Shown: positions 1 to 5,682 of the stretch, in pieces
Layout of the letters: each line of letters begins with the position of its first letter
Position numbering within the stretch: the stretch's first letter is position 1
Assembly (NCBI GenBank): GCA_023260735.1
Contig: JALQUL010000392.1
Location: 1-7,084 of the forward strand
Source: Limnohabitans sp.
GTDB taxonomy: Bacteria; Pseudomonadota; Gammaproteobacteria; Burkholderiales; Burkholderiaceae_C
Direction of reading: 5' to 3'
Length of the DNA stretch: 7,084 bases
The notes under the pieces: model-generated
Databases searched by the model: none
What the model saw: the letters and a program-made list of their open reading frames with translations, nothing else
What the model was told of the DNA's origin: nothing
Made by a program: the position numbers and the translations under genes

Positions 1-114
1 GATAAAGTGGCTTTAGGTATTTCCCATCCTTGCACCACTTTTGATAAATGGCGTTGGATGCCTATTGTTGATGATAAAGGTGTTATTCTTGCAACTATTC
101 GCACTTGGTTTTAA
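1..114 (+). CDS. D-serine dehydratase-like PLP/zinc enzyme, C-terminal fragment (5' end outside window)
   Basis: Frame 1 is open from the left edge to a TAA at 112-114 and gives the last 37 residues. They contain SHPCTTFDKWRWMP and end in TIRTWF. This tail is typical of the DSD1 / D-threonine aldolase-like family (alanine racemase N-terminal fold plus a small beta domain carrying a metal site). In characterised eukaryotic D-serine dehydratases a His-x-Cys pair in this segment binds zinc, whereas D-threonine aldolases use His-x-Asp. Here the pair is His9-Pro-Cys11 of the fragment, which favours D-serine (or D-threonine) dehydration to pyruvate or 2-oxobutyrate plus ammonia. The PLP lysine lies outside the window, so specificity is unproven. 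The transporter gene starts 30 bp downstream on the same strand and may be co-transcribed. Confidence 0.8.
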   Translation, partial: DKVALGISHPCTTFDKWRWMPIVDDKGVILATIRTWF

Positions 115-144
115 ACCATCTAGTAGCCCGTTTTTAAAAAATAA

Positions 145-1347
145 ATGATGATTTCCAAAGTTTTTAACCGCAATTTTTTATTGCTATTTTTATGCCAAGG
201 CTTGTTCCTTACTAATAATGTTACCTTTGTAGCTATTAATGGATTAGTCGGTTTACAACTCGCACCTTTAGGTTGGATGGCTACCCTGCCGATTGCAGCA
301 TTTGTGGCTGGTGGAGCGATAGCGAGCCCTTTGGTAGCCAAACACCAACGCTTGTGGGGCCGGCGTAATACATTTTTATTAGGCTTATTGGTTGCCTTTA
401 TTGCTTGTGGACTGTGTGCATTAGCCACGGTTCTACAGAGTTTTTGGCTACTTACTGTGGCCACTTTATTAGCCGGTTACTTTAACGCTAATGCCTCTTT
501 ATATCGTTTTGCTGCTGCCGAACTCGTAGAGCCCAGCCTTAAAGAAAAAGCTATTTCTTGGTTATTAGCTGGCGGTTTAATGGGTGCAGTGATTGGCCCT
601 AATTTAGCCTCTTCGGCTAAAGACAGTATGTCACACCCTTTTACCGGAGCTTATTTAGCCCTCATGGTAGTGGCATTATTAGCTTTTGTTTTAATGAGTC
701 AAATTACTTTTCCGCCTCTTAACGACCCGCAACAAGTACAAGCCAAAGGCAGGCCTTTGCGGCAAATTGCCAAACAACCTGGTTTTATCATCGCCTGTAT
801 TGCATGTGCATTAAGTTATGGCATCATGAATTTATTAATGGCCGCGACCCCAATTGCCATGGCTCAGTGTCAACATCCATTTTCGGCTGCTGTGTGGGTA
901 CTAGAATGGCATGTAGTAGGTATGTATGCCCCTAGTTTTTTTACTGGTGACTTAATTAAACGCTTTGGTGCGCTTAGCATTATGGTAGTGGGTTTATTAC
1001 TTAATTTTGCTTGTGTAGCAGTGGCCTTATCTGGCATCGATTTAAATCATTTTTTAGTGGCACTCTTTTTATTAGGTGTAGGCTGGAATTTTTTATACAT
1101 TGGTGGCACTACACTGGCCACCGAAAACTATCGCCCCGAAGAAAAAACCACCGCCCAATCGGCAGTTGATTTTTCTGTTTATGCCACCATGACACTTACT
1201 GCATTTGGATCGGGTGCGTTGGTAACTACCGGTGGTTGGACTGCCATGAATTTAGGTAGTTTATTTCCTTTGGCTTTAATGGGAGCTGCTTTAGTTTGGT
1301 TAAAAATCAAGCAGAACAAAGACCAAGCCTTAAAGACATTAAGCTAA
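145..1347 (+). CDS. MFS transporter, substrate unknown
   Basis: This 400-residue, very hydrophobic protein has the size and pattern of a 12-helix major facilitator superfamily inner-membrane carrier. Residues about 61-80 (ASPLVAKHQRLWGRRNTF) form the basic cytoplasmic loop between helices 2 and 3, corresponding to MFS motif A. A second copy of the pattern, GDLIKRFG at about 268-275, lies in the C-terminal half. The two halves are joined by a polar stretch at about 190-212. A conserved-looking GVGWNFLYIGGTTL at 311-324 followed by ENYRPEEK resembles an uncharacterised bacterial MFS subgroup, and I cannot name a substrate. Two adjacent ATGs (145 and 148) can serve as start; no Shine-Dalgarno precedes either. 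The short gap after the D-serine dehydratase-like gene suggests an operon, perhaps for amino-acid uptake or efflux, but that is inference. The 3' end overlaps the convergent regulator gene by 9 bp. Confidence 0.88.
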   Translation: MMISKVFNRNFLLLFLCQGLFLTNNVTFVAINGLVGLQLAPLGWMATLPIAAFVAGGAIASPLVAKHQRLWGRRNTFLLGLLVAFIACGLCALATVLQSFWLLTVATLLAGYFNANASLYRFAAAELVEPSLKEKAISWLLAGGLMGAVIGPNLASSAKDSMSHPFTGAYLALMVVALLAFVLMSQITFPPLNDPQQVQAKGRPLRQIAKQPGFIIACIACALSYGIMNLLMAATPIAMAQCQHPFSAAVWVLEWHVVGMYAPSFFTGDLIKRFGALSIMVVGLLLNFACVAVALSGIDLNHFLVALFLLGVGWNFLYIGGTTLATENYRPEEKTTAQSAVDFSVYATMTLTAFGSGALVTTGGWTAMNLGSLFPLALMGAALVWLKIKQNKDQALKTLS

Positions 1348-2370
1348 TTTATTGTGATGTTCCAGCAATGTTTGTGATGGTTTTTCACCAAACATTTTTT
1401 GGTAGTCTCTTGCAAAATGACCAAAATGCCAAAAGCCAAACTCAGTTGCAGCATCTGTTACGCTGCGCTTTTCAAGCAATTGGCTTCTGGCATTTCTTAA
1501 TCTAACTGCTTTGACATAACTTAAAGGGCTAAGTCCCATTACCTCGTTAAAACCAGTTTGCAAGGTACGTCTGCTTACACCAATATCTAGACATAATTGT
1601 GCAACGGAAGGAGTTTTTTCGGGATGATTTTTAACCAAGTTACAAGCTTGTTGCACCATAGTCCAATAATTATTTTCTTTGACCGACTTACTTTTAATAG
1701 CGTCATATTGTGTCGCTTGAATATGCTCTAATAAAAAATCAAGTACTGCAGAAGCAATTGCATGTGACGAAAGCATTTCTGGCTGATGTGAAGCGACCCG
1801 TAAAAGACTCCATAAATAATCTCTTACAGCCAATAAACTACCCTGCTGCACATGCAGTGTAGGTTGGGTAAAGTAAAAATCTTGACCGCTTAATAAGGGC
1901 TCAATGATAGAGCCTAATTTTGCATCTTTATTTTGTGATTGAAATAAAGATGCAGTGCTTTGCTTAAAAGGCTGTGTTTGCAACACAATACCCAGCATGG
2001 TGTGTTGTTTGGGAGTTTTAAACTCAAAACCCTTTTTACCTGAAAAAACATAGATATCGTCGGGACCACAAACCGAGCCACAAAATACTCCATTTTCCGA
2101 ATAATCTAGGGGTACACCTAAGGCTAATACCCCATCTTGCAAATGACCCGTCTGATAAACCGACTGCTGCATTCGCTCTACAAAAATTCTAATATAAGTA
2201 CCTTGCAACTGAGTTAACTCGCCTAAAAACTTGCCAGCAGAAAGTTGCACATAATCTTGATTCCAGCCTTCTAATTGAACTGCTTGTTGCTGGGCATCAT
2301 AAAAGGAAAACTGTATTTTTGCCCGCCCCATAGAGAATTGAAACTGGCTCCATAAATCTTGTGTTGCCAT
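1339..2370 (-). CDS. AraC-family transcriptional regulator (EutR-like)
   Basis: The 343-residue protein has an N-terminal effector domain of roughly 230 residues and a C-terminal AraC/XylS DNA-binding domain with two helix-turn-helix units. The first is about 255-279 (SVAQLCLDIGVSRRTLQTGF) and the second about 303-331, including EFGFWHFGHFARDYQKMFGEKP, the family's second-helix signature. The N-terminal stretch with LEGWNQDYVQLSAGKFLGEL resembles the EutR-type subgroup, often found beside amine or amino-alcohol degradation genes. The frame opens 12 bp further upstream at a TTG (2382), but that codon is only 1 nt from the AGGA ribosome binding site, so I chose the ATG at 2370, 13 nt away. The gene diverges from the permease and is the likely activator of the genes at 2582 onward, with an amine or gamma-glutamyl intermediate as plausible inducer (inference). 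Confidence 0.9.
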   Translation of the reverse strand: MATQDLWSQFQFSMGRAKIQFSFYDAQQQAVQLEGWNQDYVQLSAGKFLGELTQLQGTYIRIFVERMQQSVYQTGHLQDGVLALGVPLDYSENGVFCGSVCGPDDIYVFSGKKGFEFKTPKQHTMLGIVLQTQPFKQSTASLFQSQNKDAKLGSIIEPLLSGQDFYFTQPTLHVQQGSLLAVRDYLWSLLRVASHQPEMLSSHAIASAVLDFLLEHIQATQYDAIKSKSVKENNYWTMVQQACNLVKNHPEKTPSVAQLCLDIGVSRRTLQTGFNEVMGLSPLSYVKAVRLRNARSQLLEKRSVTDAATEFGFWHFGHFARDYQKMFGEKPSQTLLEHHNKLA

Positions 2371-2387
2371 AGGTATAAACAAGTCCT
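2371..2387 (-). promoter_or_regulatory. Ribosome binding site deciding the regulator start
   Basis: Read on the - strand, GCAGGA lies 13 nt before the ATG at 2370 and only 1 nt before the upstream TTG at 2382. The spacing to the ATG is somewhat long but workable, while that to the TTG is not. This favours the ATG as the regulator's initiation codon. Confidence 0.5.
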
Positions 2388-2388
2388 G

Positions 2389-2407
2389 CTAAAACGAATC
2401 ATTTTAG
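2389..2407. promoter_or_regulatory. Inverted repeat overlapping regulator -10 and start point
   Basis: CTAAAA (2389-2394) and TTTTAG (2402-2407) form 6-bp arms around a 7-bp centre. The repeat covers the -10 element and predicted start point of the regulator promoter, a position suited to autorepression. The arms are short and A/T-rich, so chance is possible. Confidence 0.3.
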
Positions 2408-2428
2408 ACACCTTAGCAAAAGAGTCAA
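2401..2428 (-). promoter_or_regulatory. Sigma-70-type promoter of the AraC regulator
   Basis: On the - strand there is a -35 TTGACT (2428-2423; 5 of 6 to consensus), a 16-bp spacer and a -10 TAAAAT (2406-2401; 5 of 6). Transcription would start near 2394, leaving a leader of about 24 nt that contains the AGGA ribosome binding site and ends at the ATG at 2370. Good hexamers and sensible geometry make this the best promoter in the window. Confidence 0.6.
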
Positions 2429-2467
2429 TCAATGGAATACCCTTACCAAAATCTGACAAAAGAACTA

Positions 2468-2477
2468 GCAAGCTTGC
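2468..2477. promoter_or_regulatory. Perfect 10-bp palindrome GCAAGCTTGC in the divergent control region
   Basis: A perfect 10-bp palindrome lies between the regulator and permease genes, about 105 bp before the permease start. A looser inverted pair, CCAAAAT (2446-2452) and ATTTTGG (2480-2486), surrounds it off-centre. Its half, GCAAGC, recurs in the spacers before the alcohol and aldehyde dehydrogenase genes. It could be a regulator site; binding is not shown. Confidence 0.3.
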
Positions 2478-2513
2478 CAATTTTGGATAGTCAAATACCA
2501 CCATGCACCCTAC

Positions 2514-2552
2514 CATGAAATAGTAATTAACTTTAATTACATGTCTTTCATG
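2514..2552. promoter_or_regulatory. Composite dyad upstream of the permease, candidate operator
   Basis: The core is a perfect inverted repeat GTAATTAA-CT-TTAATTAC (2523-2540) with 8-bp arms. It is flanked by a second inverted pair, CATGAAA (2514-2520) and TTTCATG (2546-2552), whose centre is shifted 1.5 bp from the core. The core lies about 42 bp before the permease ATG, where a -35 element would fall if CATTAT at 2558-2563 is the -10. No good -35 hexamer is seen there, as expected of an activator-dependent promoter. The role is inferred from position and symmetry. Confidence 0.4.
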
Positions 2553-2571
2553 CAAGCCATTATTCAATAAT

Positions 2572-2577
2572 AGGGGA
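2572..2577 (+). promoter_or_regulatory. Strong ribosome binding site of the permease
   Basis: AGGGGA ends 4 nt before the ATG at 2582. It is the only strong Shine-Dalgarno among the + strand genes of the window and fixes the permease start. Confidence 0.75.
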
Positions 2578-2581
2578 CAAT

Positions 2582-4054
2582 ATGAGCGATAAATCAGGTG
2601 TGAATTACACACGCGTTGACGATAGTTATTTTGAAAAAAGAGGGCTGCGGCGCTATGCAGGCGTTTGGTCTTTATGGGCTTTAGGAGTAGGAGCGGTTAT
2701 TTCTGGGCATTTCTCGGGCTGGAACCTTGGCCTTAGCAACGGATGGGGTAGCATGTTGATTGCTACCATTATTATTGCCACCATGTATTTAGGCTTAACC
2801 TTTTCTTTAGCAGAAATGTCACCCGCCTTGCCGCACACTGGTGGTGCTTATTCTTTTGCTCGCACCGCCATGGGGCCTTGGGGTGGCTTTTTAACTGGCC
2901 TGTCCGAAAATGTGGAATATGTTTTAACCCCAGCGGTGATTGTATTTTTTATTAGCAGTTATATGGGGAGTATTTTTGGCACCCCCACTGAAATGCTACC
3001 CCTTTGGTGGATAGGTTTTTACATCCTTTTTGTAGGCCTTAATATTATTGGTGTCGAACTATCGTTTAAAGTCACTTTAGTCGTTACCTTATTGGCTTTA
3101 AGTTGTTTGGTCGTATTTTGGATGAGTGCATTGCCTCATATTGATTTCTCCAAATGGGCTATGAATGTAGCCGCTGATGGCACTATGTTAGCCGATGGTA
3201 ACGGACTGTTTTTACCCAAAGGTTTTGTTGGTATTTTGGCCTGCTTACCTTTTGCCGTTTGGTTGTTTTTAGCCATTGAACAATTACCGCTTGCAGCTGA
3301 AGAATCGGTTGATCCAAAACGTGATATGCCTAAAGGCATTATTGCTGGTATTTTTACCCTCATCATTTCTGCTTTTATGATTTTATGGCTCAACCCATCA
3401 GTGTCTGGAATTGGCTCACACAAATTAGCCAGCTCTGGAGAGCCCTTGTTAGATGGCTTAAAAGCAATTTACGGTGATGGCATTGCTAAAACTTTGGCAA
3501 CAGTAGCGGTTTTAGGTTTAATTGCAAGTTTTCACACCATTATTTTTGCAAAAGGCAGGCAAATTTATTCTTTAAGCCGTGCGGGTTATTTCCCTTCTTC
3601 TTTGTCAGTTACACACGGTAGCCGCAAAACACCTCATGTTGCCATGATTGTTGGCTCGCTTATTGCTTTAATAGTGATGTTTATTTTATGGTTTTCATTG
3701 GGCTCAGAAAAAGGCGCTGCGGTCATCGGCGGAACGCTGCTCAATATGGCGGTATTTGGTGCCATGTTCTCCTACATCATGCAAGGTTTGTCATTTATTA
3801 AGTTGCGTCAAAAACTTCCTAATTTAGCCAGACCTTACGTGAGCCCATTGGGTAGCGCAGGAGCTGCTTGGACGGTAGTGGTGGCGATTGTGACCTTGTA
3901 CTTCCAACTTAGTGACCCCTCTTATAGAGTGGGTGTTATTTGGGTAGCTGCTTGGTTTGCTTTATGTATTGCTTATTTTGCCGCTATTGGCCGTAAAAAA
4001 TTAATTCTCTCTCCAGAAGAGGAGTTTGCCATGAACCCTACTAAGGCACATTAA
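2582..4054 (+). CDS. APC-family permease, ethanolamine permease-like
   Basis: This 490-residue inner-membrane protein has the length and about 12 helices of an amino acid-polyamine-organocation (APC) carrier. Family landmarks run in order: the broken first helix with GVGAVISGHFSGWN (35-48), LPHTGGAYSFAR in helix 3 (83-94), EQLPLAAEESVDPKRDMPKG (233-252) at the helix 6 end and following loop, and GRQIYSLSRAGYFP (325-338) after helix 8. The ISGxFSGWN and PLAAEE-DP-RDMP segments match the bacterial ethanolamine permease group best. Residues 107-122 (LSENVEYVLTPAVIVF) differ from my memory of the classical member, so another amino alcohol or amine is possible. It probably imports the substrate by proton symport for the ligase encoded next. 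A ribosome binding site sits 4 nt before the ATG. A terminator begins 6 bp after the stop, so it may be transcribed alone. Confidence 0.85.
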   Translation: MSDKSGVNYTRVDDSYFEKRGLRRYAGVWSLWALGVGAVISGHFSGWNLGLSNGWGSMLIATIIIATMYLGLTFSLAEMSPALPHTGGAYSFARTAMGPWGGFLTGLSENVEYVLTPAVIVFFISSYMGSIFGTPTEMLPLWWIGFYILFVGLNIIGVELSFKVTLVVTLLALSCLVVFWMSALPHIDFSKWAMNVAADGTMLADGNGLFLPKGFVGILACLPFAVWLFLAIEQLPLAAEESVDPKRDMPKGIIAGIFTLIISAFMILWLNPSVSGIGSHKLASSGEPLLDGLKAIYGDGIAKTLATVAVLGLIASFHTIIFAKGRQIYSLSRAGYFPSSLSVTHGSRKTPHVAMIVGSLIALIVMFILWFSLGSEKGAAVIGGTLLNMAVFGAMFSYIMQGLSFIKLRQKLPNLARPYVSPLGSAGAAWTVVVAIVTLYFQLSDPSYRVGVIWVAAWFALCIAYFAAIGRKKLILSPEEEFAMNPTKAH

Positions 4055-4060
4055 AAAATC

Positions 4061-4111
4061 AAGGAAATCAAAGGTGATTAATGCTTTTTCTGACTTTTGA
4101 TTTCCTTTTTT
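4061..4111 (+). terminator. Intrinsic terminator after the permease
   Basis: AAGGAAATCAAA (4061-4072) pairs perfectly with TTTGATTTCCTT (4096-4107). The stem extends inward by a G-T wobble and two more pairs to 15 bp, around a 17-nt loop. A run of six T (4106-4111) follows the right arm. The mirrored A run at 4053-4058 would give a T run on the other strand, so it could act both ways. The stem is A/T-rich, which lowers its strength, but geometry and position just past the permease stop are right. Confidence 0.75.
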
Positions 4112-4138
4112 GACTTCGTTTTTAATTTTCTGATTGAT
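4110..4138 (+). promoter_or_regulatory. Weak promoter candidate for the ligase gene
   Basis: TTGACT (4110-4115; 5 of 6 to the -35 consensus) lies at the end of the terminator's T run. At 17 bp spacing the -10 is only ATTGAT (4133-4138; 3 of 6). A promoter is needed somewhere in this 107-bp spacer if the upstream terminator is efficient, and this is the best candidate I see. A poor -10 could reflect dependence on an activator. Confidence 0.25.
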
Positions 4139-4161
4139 GACTTTTTAAAAGATTATTCACT

Positions 4162-5550
4162 ATGCCTCACCTCAACTCACTACCCACATCAGAACATGCC
4201 AAATTGCAGGCTGTACGATTATCGAACGCTAAAAAAGTCAAAGTAGCAGTTAGCGATATAGACGGTATTTTGCGTGGTAAATATTTGCATATCGACAAAT
4301 TTTTAGGGGCAGCAGAAGCTTATCCCGCAGGTGGTTTTGGTTTTTGTGATGTGGTTTTAGGCTGGGATATGATGGATGTCACCTATGACAATACCAAAGC
4401 CACTGGTTGGCAATTTGGTTTTCCAGATGCCTTAGCCCGCCTTGACTTTAATACCGGTAGAAATATACCTTGGGATAATCAGACCCCTTTCTTTTTAGGT
4501 GATTTTGTCAATGCCGATGGCACACCTCATGCACAATGCCCAAGGCAAGCTTTAAAACGCGTTTTAGCAAGAGCTGAAAAAATGGGTTTTAAAGTTATGA
4601 CGGGTATGGAGTTTGAATGGTTTAACTTTTTAGAAACCCCTCACACTTGGGCTGCCAAAGAGGGTGTCAACCCCACCCGATTAACACCGGGAATGTTTGG
4701 TTATTCATTGCTACGTATGAATGAGAACCAAGAATACTTTAATGCCTTAATGGACGAAATGCTGGCCTTTGGAATACCCATTGAGGGCCTGCACACCGAA
4801 ACCGGCCCTGGCGTTTATGAAGCTGCCATTGGTTTTAGTGAAGCCCTAGAACAAGCCGATAGAGCCGTGTTATTTAAAACTGGAGCCAAAGAAATTGGCT
4901 CAAGGTTTGGCATCATGCCCAGTTTTATGGCCAAACCCATTCATGGCATGCCTGGTTGTAGCGGACATATTCACCAAAGCTTATCCGATGGCAAACACAA
5001 TTTGTTTTTTGATCCCAATTCAGATCGCAAAATGAGTCCCTTATTCGAGAGTTATTTGGCGGGACAAGTCGCTCATATGATGGATTTTGCCCCCATGATT
5101 TGGCCGACTATTAACAGTTATAAACGTTTGGTAGATGGTTATTGGGCACCAGTAAAACCCACTTGGGGTATGGATAACCGTACCGCCAGTTTTAGAGTGA
5201 TTGCTGGCAGCCCCAAAGCCACTCGCCTAGAAACCCGTTGCCCTGGAGCAGATGTCAACCCCTACCTCGCTATGGCAGCTGTAATCGCTGCGGGGCTTGA
5301 TGGCGTAGAAAAAGGCCTCAAATTAACAGCACCTCCTATTACTGGCACCAATGTAGGTGGAGAGCATATTCCTAGAGCCCCGCGCAGCCTACTCGAAACC
5401 ACCCGTGTTTTTGAGAAATCTGATGTAGCTCGTGACTGGTTGGGAGACGGTTTTGTGGATCATTTTGCAGCCACCCGCGACTGGGAGTGGCGCCAATGGC
5501 AAGATGCAGTTACTGATTGGGAAATGAAGCGTTATTTTGAGATTATTTAA
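4162..5550 (+). CDS. Glutamine synthetase-like gamma-glutamyl-amine ligase (class III)
   Basis: The 462-residue protein has the glutamine synthetase fold: a beta-grasp N-domain (about 25-115, with VSDIDGILRGKYLHIDKF) and a catalytic domain to the C-terminus. Retained motifs are GMEFEW (E150, E152; metal), E213 and E220, FMAKP (255-259), GCSGHIH (H269, H271), NSYKRL (318-323), NRTASFR (R340, R345) and RLETR (R355, E357, R359). Two ammonium features are missing by eye: the DGSS loop is replaced around 60-68 (GFCDVVLGW), and the flap GYEAP reads GYWAP, with W328 in place of the catalytic glutamate. No NLYDLP adenylylation motif is present. The C-terminus DWEMKRYFEII is typical of class III homologues such as IpuC and GlnA4-like enzymes. 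I infer ATP-dependent joining of an amine, probably ethanolamine, to the glutamate gamma-carboxyl in the cytoplasm. No Shine-Dalgarno precedes the ATG. A biosynthetic glutamine synthetase is unlikely. Confidence 0.87.
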   Translation: MPHLNSLPTSEHAKLQAVRLSNAKKVKVAVSDIDGILRGKYLHIDKFLGAAEAYPAGGFGFCDVVLGWDMMDVTYDNTKATGWQFGFPDALARLDFNTGRNIPWDNQTPFFLGDFVNADGTPHAQCPRQALKRVLARAEKMGFKVMTGMEFEWFNFLETPHTWAAKEGVNPTRLTPGMFGYSLLRMNENQEYFNALMDEMLAFGIPIEGLHTETGPGVYEAAIGFSEALEQADRAVLFKTGAKEIGSRFGIMPSFMAKPIHGMPGCSGHIHQSLSDGKHNLFFDPNSDRKMSPLFESYLAGQVAHMMDFAPMIWPTINSYKRLVDGYWAPVKPTWGMDNRTASFRVIAGSPKATRLETRCPGADVNPYLAMAAVIAAGLDGVEKGLKLTAPPITGTNVGGEHIPRAPRSLLETTRVFEKSDVARDWLGDGFVDHFAATRDWEWRQWQDAVTDWEMKRYFEII

Positions 5551-5562
5551 TACCACCACTTA

Positions 5563-5573
5563 CCCTACTAGGG
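5563..5573. promoter_or_regulatory. Short dyad CCCTA-C-TAGGG in the ligase-dehydrogenase spacer
   Basis: A perfect 5+1+5 inverted repeat lies 12 bp after the ligase stop. Its 1-nt centre cannot form a hairpin loop and no T run follows, so it is not a terminator; a protein-binding site is possible. The rest of the 132-bp spacer is increasingly T-rich toward the next gene, carries a GCTTGC at 5638-5643, and shows no clear promoter. Confidence 0.2.
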
Positions 5574-5682
5574 AACAGACTGCGCTATCCATTATGATGT
5601 TGCTAATGCCAACTATCTTGCCTCATCAAGTTTTTTAGCTTGCTTCATTCTGTATTTTTTCAACTTATTTTATTTTTATATC

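Noticed and set aside
120..464. 114-codon open frame on the - strand inside the MFS transporter gene
   Set aside because: It is antisense to a well-supported membrane protein gene; its product is basic and of low complexity with no recognisable family.
1387..1403. ACCAAA / TTTGGT hairpin as a terminator for the MFS transporter
   Set aside because: The stem is only 6 bp, no T run follows on either transcript, and it lies in the regulator's conserved C-terminal coding region.
1296..1505. 69-codon + strand frame across the transporter/regulator junction
   Set aside because: It overlaps the 3' ends of both real genes out of frame and resembles no known protein.
2271..2612. 113-codon - strand frame covering the divergent control region
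   Set aside because: It overlaps the regulator's 5' end in another frame and the permease start; the region is better explained by promoters and dyads.
4162..5550. Biosynthetic glutamine synthetase (GlnA)
   Set aside because: The flap glutamate, DGSS loop and adenylylation motif are missing, and the neighbours are catabolic.
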